Assembly (NCBI RefSeq): GCF_009905375.1
Contig: NW_027417199.1
Span: 45,702-109,701 of the forward strand
Reading direction: 5' to 3'
Source: Apium graveolens
Lineage: Eukaryota; Streptophyta; Magnoliopsida; Apiales; Apiaceae
Length of the DNA: 64,000 bases
In this document: piece after piece, positions 47,236-57,345 of the stretch
How positions within the stretch are numbered: position 1 is the stretch's first letter
How the letters are laid out: the number at the start of each line of letters is the position of its first letter
Notes under the pieces: generated by a model
Told to the model about the DNA's origin: nothing
The model's input: only the letters and a program-made list of their open reading frames with translations
Databases searched by the model: none
Position numbers and translations under genes: made by a program

Positions 47236-48467
47236 TGTTAGTCCCAAAGTATCGTAGAAGGGGGGGTTGAATACGATACCTACAATCTTTTTCGATTCAT
47301 TTCAAGTTCTTCGTTAAAAGTACGAAATCAAAAACAACACAAAACAATTCGAGAAATATATTGTTTTATTAATATAAACCTTGAGGTTTCTACAATCTAA
47401 TCAAAGTATTGATTAGCTACAATAAATCCAGCAGCATAACATTCTGTTTACAAGGATAATAAATGTGAAGCTTTAATGGAGCTCTCGTAAACTTTCCGTG
47501 TTTGCTGAAGAAGATAACCAACTGAATTGAATTACATTCAATTGCTGCTTTGTAGACTTTCAAAATTAAGTAGACAGCTGGCCAATTATTGTCCACACAA
47601 ATCATTTAACTTTGCTGCACATTGAATCAGTGAACAACACATCTGTGGCAACATCTCTATGGCGACAAGCTTTCTTTGCGTATCCTCTGTGGCGACAGCT
47701 CTGTGGAGACAGAGTTGTCTTGTAATTCTCTGTGGTGACAACCTTTGTGGCGACAACCTTCTATGGAGACAGTTGCTCTTCTGTGGCGACAGCCTCTATG
47801 GCGACAGTTGCCTTGAGCAATTGTTCCAACACCTCTGTGGCGACAAGAGCTTCTGTGGCGACAGATTTCCCTTAGAGAAATATCTCCATGGTTACATCTC
47901 CTGTGGTGACAGGGGTGCCTTGGTGCCATTTCTCTGTGGTTACATCTCCTGTGGCGACAGGTAGAGAGAGCTGTCTTTTACTTTAGAATATTTTTGGCTC
48001 TTTGTCAAACCATTCTTCAATATATCAATCATTTTTCTTCTGTTAATTAAATCAAAATACTTCCTTGAATGTTGATGTTTGGTGCACTGGTCTGGTTCAC
48101 AAAGAACTAGTACTGAGAGGATCCTGATTCAATTTATCTTATGATTCTGAGTTGATACATACTGATGTTTATCCATTACTTCTTTCACTGAACCCTTAAT
48201 CTGTAACATTTGAAGTCAATACATGCAACTGATACTTAAAGCCCCTTGATGTCTTATTCTTCATGGCTGCCTGAACATAGTAATGAACTTATTCCCATGA
48301 TCTATAGGAGGACTCAATGAATCAATCACATCATTTGGTTCTTTATGTTTATCTTGTCTTCATCTGAAGGGTTCCTGTGCTTCACAGTTTAATAATGTTT
48401 ATCTGTTTCTGTTTTCATGTTGAGTTATAAATCCTCGATTATATGTTACATTACATTATGCTTTACA
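47236..48467 (-). mobile_element. Copia-B left LTR (3' LTR)
   Basis: Contains conserved AGAAGGGGGGGTTGAA near its left edge (sense 3' end), a TATA-like box on the minus strand near 47368-47379 (GGTTTATATTAAT), and about 15 copies of a CTGTGGCGACA motif at 47642-47960 upstream of that box. Confidence 0.93.
47642..47960. repeat. CTGTGGCGACA motif array in left LTR
   Basis: About 15 copies of CT(G/A)TGG(C/T/A)GACA, all in one orientation, at 12-30-bp spacing. Pieces such as CTCTGTGGAGACAGAG (from 47698) are short hairpins. The right LTR repeats the array at 60465-60765 with several losses and changes. Confidence 0.8.
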
Positions 48468-48484
48468 ATCTCCCCCTATTTGAT
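48468..48484 (-). other. Copia-B polypurine tract
   Basis: The minus strand reads CAAATAGGGGGAGAT directly before the LTR start TGTAAAGC. AGGGGGAGAT is the core typical for this lineage. Confidence 0.85.
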
Positions 48485-48653
48485 TGTTAGAGTTCGACAA
48501 GAAAATCCTTAAGGATAACTCAACTGATAATAAGAAAAAGTACGAACTGTAAAACATATACAGATATTAAATACATTCTAGATTACATATTCATTTCCTG
48601 ATTTCTTAAGATACAAATTACAAAGAAGTGTTCCTCTAGCCTGAACATATACT
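48485..48653 (-). other. Copia-B 3' untranslated stretch
   Basis: Noncoding interval between the end of the extra ORF and the polypurine tract. AT-rich, nothing else seen. Confidence 0.5.
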
Positions 48654-51600
48654 CTATGTCTTCTTTGTCTTTGTCTTCTTCTGCTTCATGCTTCCTTCTT
48701 CTTCTTGAGGCTGAACGGATTTTCTCTTAGAGACTTTCTTCCTAGGAGGAGATTCCTTCAGCTCATTCAATCTAGCTTGAACACAATCACGAGATTCTAT
48801 TTCAAGTACATTGACTGGAGGTGGATTGTTTAGCTCATGAAGCATTATCTCAAGATACTTGACTTTAGAACATTTAGGAACCATATCAAACAATAGAGAA
48901 GATTTTATGGACATTACGAAGATTGTTTTCCTTTTTTGATGTCCTCTTACTCTTCTAGTGTCATTGATCGATTCTTCTTCCATTACTTCATCAAGAATCT
49001 TTATGATAGAGATCAGAGCAACCTTATCATCTTTATAGGTACATAGTTTGACATTCGTCAAGGCTTGCTGAATTGAGCTTGATTCACTTGTCCTGAAGTC
49101 TTTGATTCTGATTCTGTATTTGTTGATTCTAAAGACTAACTCTCCTTCACTGTCAATGCTGATTATGAGTTCAGTGTCTTTGAGAAGATTAATTTATGCT
49201 TCTCCATTAATGAACACCATCTCATGATATTCTCTTGTGATTGCCCTCATATCCTTCTCCATGTCTCTGATCATCTTGTCATTGAGCCTATAAGCGTATA
49301 GAACTTCACCAGCTTTGACATCTGCTTCAGATCTCTTGACACCTGGAGCTGTCAGTTTAGCTCTTTTGCTCCTTAGTTGACTTTCCAGAAAGGTAAGTTG
49401 TAGATACTGAATGGTTCTTATGTGTTGGTCAGACATGGTGATATTTTGTAATCTACCACCCGCAACAAGTTTAATCGTGAATGGATACATAAATGCTTGA
49501 GGAGATACATCCATCATCATTCTCCAAATTATGTCTCTGAAGTATTCATTTTCATTCAATTTCAACCATGGGATCTTTGAGGCTAAGACAAACAGTTCAA
49601 CAATGTTCAACTTCTTCAATACACTAGTGGACACTTTCATCTGTAGACCATCTCTGTGATTGATAGTGATCTTCCATCCATTCTTCAGAATGTTCATAGT
49701 AGTTCCAGTAATTACTTTGCTAAACTGATCATAGAACTCATGGATGTTTACATATGTCTCTCTGTAGTGCTCCACAGTTCTCAACAGATTAGAGTTTCCA
49801 AGGTCTGAATAGTGATATGTTTCTGGTTTATCCATTTTCTTCTTTATTTCTTCCCATTTACTTCCTTTCCTGTTAGCTCAAAGATATGCTTCTCTCTCCT
49901 ATCTGTTCCTTTTTCTTTGAATAGCTCTTTGAATTCTTGCTCTTGATCTTTCTATTTCTTCTTGAATTTCCAGATAAGTGCGATTGATTTTCTCTGTGAT
50001 TCCATAGGATAGATAGTCGTCTGAGAAAGCATCTTCGTCTTCAAATTCTTCATCCTCTGTGATGATCATTCTTTCTTCCGTAGCTACTTTTTCAAATCTT
50101 GGCTCACACCCTATCGGAACATCACTTTCATCTATTTCACCTTCTTCTAGTTCTTCTTCAGAAAATGAGGATCTTGGAGCATATATCTGAGATAGCAGAT
50201 TTCTCTGAGTTGTAATGATTCGGCTCAGATGCCCTGATTGCTCCCCCTGAGATGTTGCGCTTTCCTTAGAGAATCTTTCCTTTAGGAGCACCCTTTCATC
50301 AATTCTCTCCTCTAGCTCTTCCTTCATCTCTACTTCAAATTCATCATAAGTACCAGTGGTCTGAAAGGCATCTTTAAGTAGATTAACAACAGTGTCCACT
50401 TTTTCTTGTTCTACTACCCTTTTCTCCCCCTCAGTTGGGTTATCCTTCAGAGCTGGTGTTGATTGAGCATGTAAGGTCGAGACAGGGATCTGAAGAGAAG
50501 CAGGCAGTTGCTTGCTGACTGAGGTCTTTGGCCCTGTACTGGCAAGAGCCGCTTCAGATGAGACCGAAATCGGCGTTTGCTTGCTAACTGAGATCTTTGG
50601 CTCAGTGTTGGCAGGTGCTTTTCCTTTTCCTGTATGAGAGAGAGAGATCGCTCAACGAATTCCCGTAAACTGGAGAATGCTGCTTGTTGATGTTCAAGTT
50701 GATTGGAAAGACTGGCGATCTGATGATCTCTAAGAGATAGTTCTGTCTAAAAGTGTTGATCTTTAAGAGCCAGCTGTTCCTTGAGATAGCTGTCTTTGAA
50801 TGCTAGCTGCTCTTTGAAATAATCTTTAGTGACGTAGTTTGATAGATCTATAGGTGTAGTTTGGATGGTAGGTGTCTCACAGGCTTCTCGCAGTGTATCG
50901 CTCAGTACTCTATCACTCGGTTTAGGGTCATGTGTGTCACTCGTTCTCACAAGTTCACTCCTCTCAAAGCTCCAAGTTCTAAGTATACCTACAGAAGACA
51001 CTGGTGCCATCCTTAAGGAGGTCAGCAGTGGTGCAATGGGAGTTCGCAATTCCCCATCCTTGTCTGAGACAAGTTGCCTATCATCAGGAGATGATTCGTC
51101 CAGAGTTTGAATATGTGGGGGGAGCACTAGGGCCTTCATATCTGGCATCTAATCCCCAGCTTCCCCTTGTATCTGTGAAGATACATTCCCCTTAGGCTCA
51201 CCAGTTAAATCTGGTTCATCACCAATGGGTTGCCGATCCGCACCTACGTCGGATCTACTATCCGCAGATGCATCCAGGTTTATTAGTCCTGGGGAGGTAA
51301 GTGTTGTGCTAGATTTGGCAGCGATTATAACACTCTCTTCTAACACCTGTAAAGGCAGTTGATCCATTGAAGGACCTTGAACATGATATTCTAACCGTAA
51401 AATGGTTGAATTTCCTGTTGCCGTCAATACTTCCACACCAAATAGTACTCGTCTAATTGACTCATTTAAAGCTTCAAGAGCTTGGATATTGGATAAGGTG
51501 TTTGACTCGTTACAGGATCCCGTAGCTGACGGGCGAATTTCAATAGATCTACCTTGTTGAGAAGATAGATCTAGTAATTGTGTAGTTGCCTTTTTAGCTA

Positions 51601-52951
51601 GAGAATCCTTTTGAGAAGATACCTGGAGGTTTGCAGTTGTCTCAGGATGTTCACTACTTTGCTTCATAGGGGACAGAGCTGCAAGTTCACTCAAAGTACC
51701 TTCCTTATTTGCTGCATCTAGTGCAGTTTCTCCCTCTATTTGCATAGGGTCTTTATACTCCATGGTTTGAGCTAGGAGAGATGACGGTGTTTGGTTTGGC
51801 TCTAGAGGGTGGTTATGAATTTGTGGCATGCCAAATTCACTCCCTAGCCTATCGACTTGTTCAACAAGTATCTGTGTGTGCTGAGAATCAAGGTGTAATT
51901 GATCTATGCTAATGAAATCCGAGCATGCTTCAAAAGTATGACTCATAGAAGAAGTACCCATACCCGAGAAGACTGGTCTATAGACAGAGGTATTAGAGTG
52001 AGTAGACTCAGCACCTTGATGTGGTGGACTAGCAGCTTCAGGTTGAGGTTGAGGGGAATCTTCAGGTTCATGATCAATGTTTTCCTGTGGGTCATTTTCA
52101 GCTTGAGGTTCATCTGCAGCTATAGATGCATCTTCAGCTTCTTCTTCTTCTTCATACTGAGCATTGATAGTGGCAAAGACATCTATCATATGGTTTGTTG
52201 GGAAAGCAACCTCAGAGTTTGGATAGTTCCCTTTCTTGTGTAGCTTTGTTACTACCAGTTGAGACAAGACATGAGGATCTTGCATTAAGTCACTGTGAGT
52301 GGATGTCTTTTGGGCTTCTGATAGTTTTCCATTTAGCACTATCTGAAGAAACCTTGCATATATGATAAAGTTATGATGATTTGATTGGTTCTCCAAAATG
52401 TGCTCCATGAATAACCTCCCAAAGTTGATGCGAAGATTATTCGCGAAAGCAACCCCAACAACTTGATTGAAGATAGTGAGTCCATAAAATTCAGCTGTCT
52501 TGGGAGACAAGCAATGAGAAAGTATATTGAAGAATAGATTCCATTCCTTCGGAAGATGACTTTTGTTGAAGTGCCTTGGTAAATCATCATTCGCTGTCAT
52601 TGTGCTCCTTATTGCTCTGAAGAAGCTTAGTCCCCAATCTTCTGGAGTGTCATCAAAGTTATCTCGAGGTAACTGAAGATGTTCATTGAAATCATCCTCT
52701 GTGATTCTGATGTTATCATCATCAAAGTCAAAAGAAAAAACTAATTTTTCATCTTCTGAAGAGTTTATAACTGTTGTGTGTACATGCCTGAGAAGCTCAA
52801 CATTCCATTTCACATAAGTCGTTACTGCGAAGCGCACAATTGAGTGTTCGTTTAAAAAACGGATCCAAGTTTCAAAATGTACCATTTTCAAGGGATCACG
52901 TTCAATAATAGAAACAAAATTTGTTTTTGAAATCTGAATATTATTTGCCAT
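48654..52951 (-). pseudogene. Copia-B extra 3' ORF, about 1,430 codons, lightly broken
   Basis: 52951-51149 is open for 600 codons. The same frame continues past a TAG to 50747 (ending at another TAG). After one frameshift, 50399-48654 carries three open segments in one further frame. It starts MANNIQISKTNFVSI. The N-terminal domain reads FETWIRFLNEHSIVRFAVTT, NSSEDEKLVFSFDFDDDNIR, LPKEWNLFFNILSHCL and FIIYARFLQIVLNGKL, with counterparts in the Copia-A ORF. The middle is Ser/Gln/Pro-rich and acidic. Then come a coiled coil (EEIERSRARIQRAI), a second folded part (49835-49194) and a Lys-rich tail. It stands where SIRE elements have an env-like ORF, but no signal peptide or membrane span is evident. 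Function unknown; a plant-transposon-associated domain is possible. Confidence 0.82.
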
Positions 52952-54062
52952 TTAATTAAAATGAGAATAAAATTTAGATTTAAAACAAATTGAATTATGC
53001 TCTTCGAATAATTAAAAGAAATAAATAGACTCTAATTAAACACACTTTAGTTCTTTAAGGATTAACCAAACAATGCCTTAAGAAAGAAATTAGTTCAATA
53101 TTAAACCACTTAATCAATTATCCAAACAAGGCCTTAACCAGTCAAAAATCAAGTAGTTCGATCTACAATTATACTCGGTGAAACTGATTGATTTTGGGAT
53201 CAAAATACTCATAATGATATGGTCTTTCAAAAACAATAAAAGTTTTGAAATTTGGCAGCACTTTGCTAGGGTTTTGATTGAAAAAAAAATCTTTCCTCTC
53301 CTGCGATGTGTTTTGCTGTGTATAAAAATCACGAACTGTGTGTATATGTTTGCAGCAAAACACTTATATTTACCAAGCGCTGTGTTGTGACCCCTCTCTG
53401 TGGCGACCACTCTCTGTGGCGACACAGAGGGATTGGACTTTGAAAAATTTCTAAGTCATATTCTCTGTGGCGACACAGAGTATTGGACTTAGAAAAATTT
53501 CTAAGTCATATTCTCTGTGGCGACACAGTCTGTGGAGACATAGAGTATTGGACTTAGAGAAATTTCTAAGTCATATTCTCTGTGGCGACACAGTCTGTGG
53601 TGACACAGAGTATTGGACTTAGAGAAACTTCTAAGTCAAAATCCTGTGTTGCGACCCAACACTCCCTTTGCTGCTGAATTATTTTAAACATAAAAAATAA
53701 TTCATTGAAAGGATGTTTAAAACAAATAATTATCCCTAATTTTATTTCACTATTTTTACAGATATTATCAATTTATTGATAACACTATAATCTTTTTTAT
53801 GAAAAAAATTATGCTGCAATATATTTAATTTTAATTTCAATGAACCCCTTAAATATTAATTATTTAAAGTCCACTGAGATCAAATTAAATAGCTTTATCA
53901 ATATGAATGTGCTCAACCATATATATAAATTGTATGTAAGCACACAAATGATTGAATTACGAGAAATAATTAATGGCATGTAAATTCAGATGTCCTTAAG
54001 ATATTGAATTTAAACAACAAGTGAATTTAACCAGACCAATTTGCAGGTATTGACTTCTAAAA
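52952..54062 (-). promoter_or_regulatory. Copia-B spacer between RNase H and extra ORF
   Basis: Noncoding, 1.1 kb. In sense order it has an AT-rich part, the hairpin tandem array (53385-53660), TATA-like words on the minus strand (GGTAAATATAAG at 53363-53374 and GTGATTTTTATACAC at 53317-53331), then a leader of about 400 bp to the ATG at 52951. This is a candidate internal promoter, matching the layout in Copia-A. Confidence 0.45.
53385..53660. repeat. Tandem array of two alternating hairpins
   Basis: The unit is ATTGGACTTAGAAAAATTTC then TAAGTCATATT then CTCTGTGGCGACACAGAG. The last part is a perfect 7-bp stem with a 4-base loop (53412-53429 and 53463-53480). GACTTAGAAA/TTTCTAAGTC (53486-53507) is a perfect 10-bp stem with a 2-base loop. 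Units start near 53431, 53481, 53546 and 53611, spaced 51, 65 and 65 bp; later units have a second GTGGNGACA word. Confidence 0.9.
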
Positions 54063-55560
54063 TTAATTAGAAATATTTAACATCCCAAGTTCACTAACTA
54101 ACTTAGAGAAAGTGTTTTCATCAAGTGGTTTGGTGAAAATGTCTGCAATTTGATCCTTTGTGGGTACAGAGTGTAACACCACAGTGCCATTTGTGACATG
54201 CTCTCTGATAAAGTGATACCTGATTTCAATGTGCTTTGTCCTCGAGTGCTGAACTGGATTGTTTGAGATTTCTATTGCACTTGTATTGTCACTTGGGATC
54301 TTTGACACCAATAGACCATAATCCCGGAGTTGGTTCCTCATCCACAAGATTTGAGCACAACAGCTTCCAGCAGCTATGTATTCAGCTTCAGCAGTTGATG
54401 TGGATACTGAGTGCTGCTTCTTGCTATGCCAGGATACCAATCTTCTTCCAAGAAACTGACAGCTTCCTGATGTACTTTTCCGGTCAATCTTACAACCTGC
54501 AAAATCTGAATCTGTATAGCCAACTAGGTCAAAACCTGTACCTTTAGGGTACCAAATTCCAAGATTTGGAATTCCCTTAAGGTACCTAAATATTCTTTTA
54601 ACAGCTATTAGATGAGATTCTTTTGGTTTAGCTTGAAATCTAGCACATAAGCATGTTGCAAACATGATATCTGGTCTACTTGTTGTGAGATTAAGTAATG
54701 AGCCTGTCATACCTCTGTAGCTTGTGATGTCAACTTTCTTACCAGTTTTGTCCTGATCAAGCTTGGAGGCTGTTGGCATGGGAGTCTTTGCTGGAGCTGA
54801 ATCTTCCAGATTATACTTCTTAAGAAGTTCTCTGATGTACTTAGATTGATAAATGAATATTCCATCTTTCCTTTGACTCACTTGTAATCCAAGAAAGTAG
54901 TTCAACTCTCCCATCATACTCATCTCGTACTTACTCCGCATTAGCTTAGAGAATCTCTTGCAAAGATCATCATTAGTAGAACCAAATATAATATCGTCAA
55001 CATATACTTGAACTAATATCATATCAGATTTATGCACTTTATGAAACAGAGTTTTATCTATGACACCTTTAGTAAAACCATTTTCAAGTAAAAACTCAGA
55101 GAGAGTGTCATACCAAGTCCTTGGAGCTTGCTTAAGACCGTAGAGAGCTTTGTATAGAAAGTATACAAAATCAGCTAGATTTGGATCTTCAAAACTAGGT
55201 GGTTGTTCCACATACACTTCTTCTTCTAGCTCTCCATTCAGGAATGCACTCTTCACGTCCATTTGATAAACTTTGAATGCTGAATGTGCTGCGAATGCCA
55301 GAAATATCCTGATTGCTTCAAGTCTAGCTACTGGTGCATAGGTTTCATCATAATCAATATCTTCTTCTTGAGAGTAACCTTTAGCTACCAGCCTGGCTTT
55401 GTTCCTCGTTATAATGCCATCTTCATCTAGCTTGTTCCTGAATACCCATTTAGTGCCTATCACTGACTTGTTATTTGGTCGGGGTACCAGCTTCCATACT
55501 TTCTGCCTCTCAAACTAATTGAGTTCTTCTTGCATTGCAATAACCCAATCTCGATCTTCC
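54063..55560 (-). pseudogene. pol: Copia-B reverse transcriptase and RNase H
   Basis: The longest intact stretch in the window: 466 codons from 55463. It covers [64 protein letters not shown], the RT active site [24 protein letters not shown] and [12 protein letters not shown]. RNase H follows with [38 protein letters not shown] and [12 protein letters not shown]. Before it, EALEDRDWVIAMQEELN is cut by a TAG where Copia-A has Gln. A small deletion precedes SDNTSA. It would be the catalytic core of replication; here the upstream stop prevents a full polyprotein. Confidence 0.95.
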
Positions 55561-57345
55561 AGTGCCTCATCCACTTTCTTAGGTTCCATTTCTGAAAGAA
55601 ACCCTGAGAAGTGGCATTCATTCTGAGTGGCATGTCTAGTTCTTACTCCTGTGGCAGGATCACCAATGATCAATTCAAAGGGATGGTCTCTGTTCCAAAC
55701 TTTTTGATGAGGCAGATAAGATCTTGATGTTTCCTCTTGTTCATCCTGATGTTAAGTGTGAACTGTAGATCCTCTTCCTGCTCCCTCTGAGTTGCTATCA
55801 CTATGACTGGATGATTCTGATATGTTTGTAGTGGTTCTTAATGGAGTTCCGAATGATTATCATGATCATTATTTCCACCATTATCACCACCTGATCCTGA
55901 ATCAACATTGCCCTAAATTACAGGCGCATTTATAGCAATCTCAGGTTCTATTATATCCAAATGATCATCTGATAGATTCTCAAATTCCAGAGATTCAGAA
56001 TCCTTTTCTCTCTGCAGGCTTGCCAACTTGGTGTCATCGAATGTTACATTAAGGCTTTCAATCACTTTCTGATCAGAAATCACATAAACCCTGTAAGCTT
56101 TAGATTCCAGAGAGTAGCCAAGAAATATGCCTTCTTCTGCTTTAGCATCAAATTTTCCTAGATGTTCATTTACTTCCTTTAACACAAAGCATTTAGCACC
56201 AAACACATGACAATATTTCAGTGTTGGTTTCTTGTCAGCCATAATCTCATAAGGAGTCTTGTCATGATCTTTGTTAATCAGGGTACGATTTTGAGTGTAA
56301 CACACTGTGTTGACAGCTTCAGCCCAGAAGTAGGTGGGAAGTCTTGATTCACTTAGCATAGTCCTTATTGCTTCAACCAAGGTACGATTCTTCCTTTCTA
56401 CTACCTCGTTTTATTGTGGAGTCCTTGGGGCTGAATACTGTCTCGAAATACCTTTCTCCGTACAAAATTCATTTAGAAATGCATTCTTGAATTCTGTCCC
56501 ATTATCTGATCTGATCTTTCTAACTGGTAATTTCGCTTCCATCTCAATCTTCTTTATATGATCCACTATCAGCTGAGGTGCTTCATCCCTGGATTGTAAA
56601 AATAACACCCATGTGTACTTGGAGAAATCATTGACCATTACTAAAGCATATCTTTTCCTTGATAGTGACAATACGTTCACTGGACCAAATAAATCCATGT
56701 GAATTAACTGAAGAGGTTCAGTTATACTTGTCATTTCCTTGCTTCTATGTGATGCTTTCTTTGATTTCCTTTTTTCACATGCTTCACAGAGTCCTTCTCG
56801 ACAGAATTCTATCTGTGGTAATCCTCTCACTAGTTCTCTCTTGATCAGAGAGTTCATTGTTTTGAAGTTCAAATGCGAGAGCTTCTTGTGCCATAGCCAA
56901 CTTAGTTCTGATGAAGCTTTGCTGTAGAAACATCTGCTTACTCAATCACAGGAAGACTTCAAGTCAGCTACATACAGATTACCTTTTCTTACTCCCTGTA
57001 AAGCAAGCTTCTCATCTTTCCTGTGAGAGATCAAACATCTTTCTGTTCTAAAATCAACATTGTATCCCCTGTCACAAAACTGACTTATGCTCAGAAGATT
57101 ATGCTTTAATCCTTCCACAAGAGAGATATTCTCAATGATGATATTTCCAATTTTCAAATTGTCCTTTGCTGTAATCTCCAAAGGTAACTATAGGGCCAGC
57201 TTTCTCAACCACACCTGTGAGCAGGGACTTTTCTCCTGTCATGTGCCTAGAACACCCACTGTCCAGTATCCACATGATCTTTTCTTTTCTTACCTTACCC
57301 TGCAAACACAGATTGATTAAGAAGACTTTGGTACCCAAGCTTTCT
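55561..57345 (-). pseudogene. pol: Copia-B protease and integrase (lightly broken)
   Basis: Protease motif LDSGCSRHMTG lies near 57275. After a frameshift, LLSISQFCDRGYNV and the integrase zinc site WLWHKKLSHLNFKTMN, then LCEACEKRKSKK follow. The core has LIHMDLFGPV, VMVNDFSKYTW (usual VVDDFS altered), IRSDNGTEFKN and, after a TAA at the second Gln of TPQQNG, EVVERKNRTLVEA. The post-core part ends at 55913. The remaining 55561-55912 is a degraded linker. Catalytic Asp, Asp and Glu all remain. Confidence 0.92.

Noticed and set aside
47657..47964. Frames on both strands with His/Arg- or Cys/Gly-rich repeats, also at 60405-60877
   Set aside because: Repetition comes from the CTGTGGCGACA array in the LTR; read on both strands equally well, so not a gene.
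53385..53660. Regular palindromic repeats that look CRISPR-like
   Set aside because: The intervals between palindromes are themselves repeated, not unique spacers, and the context is a plant retrotransposon.
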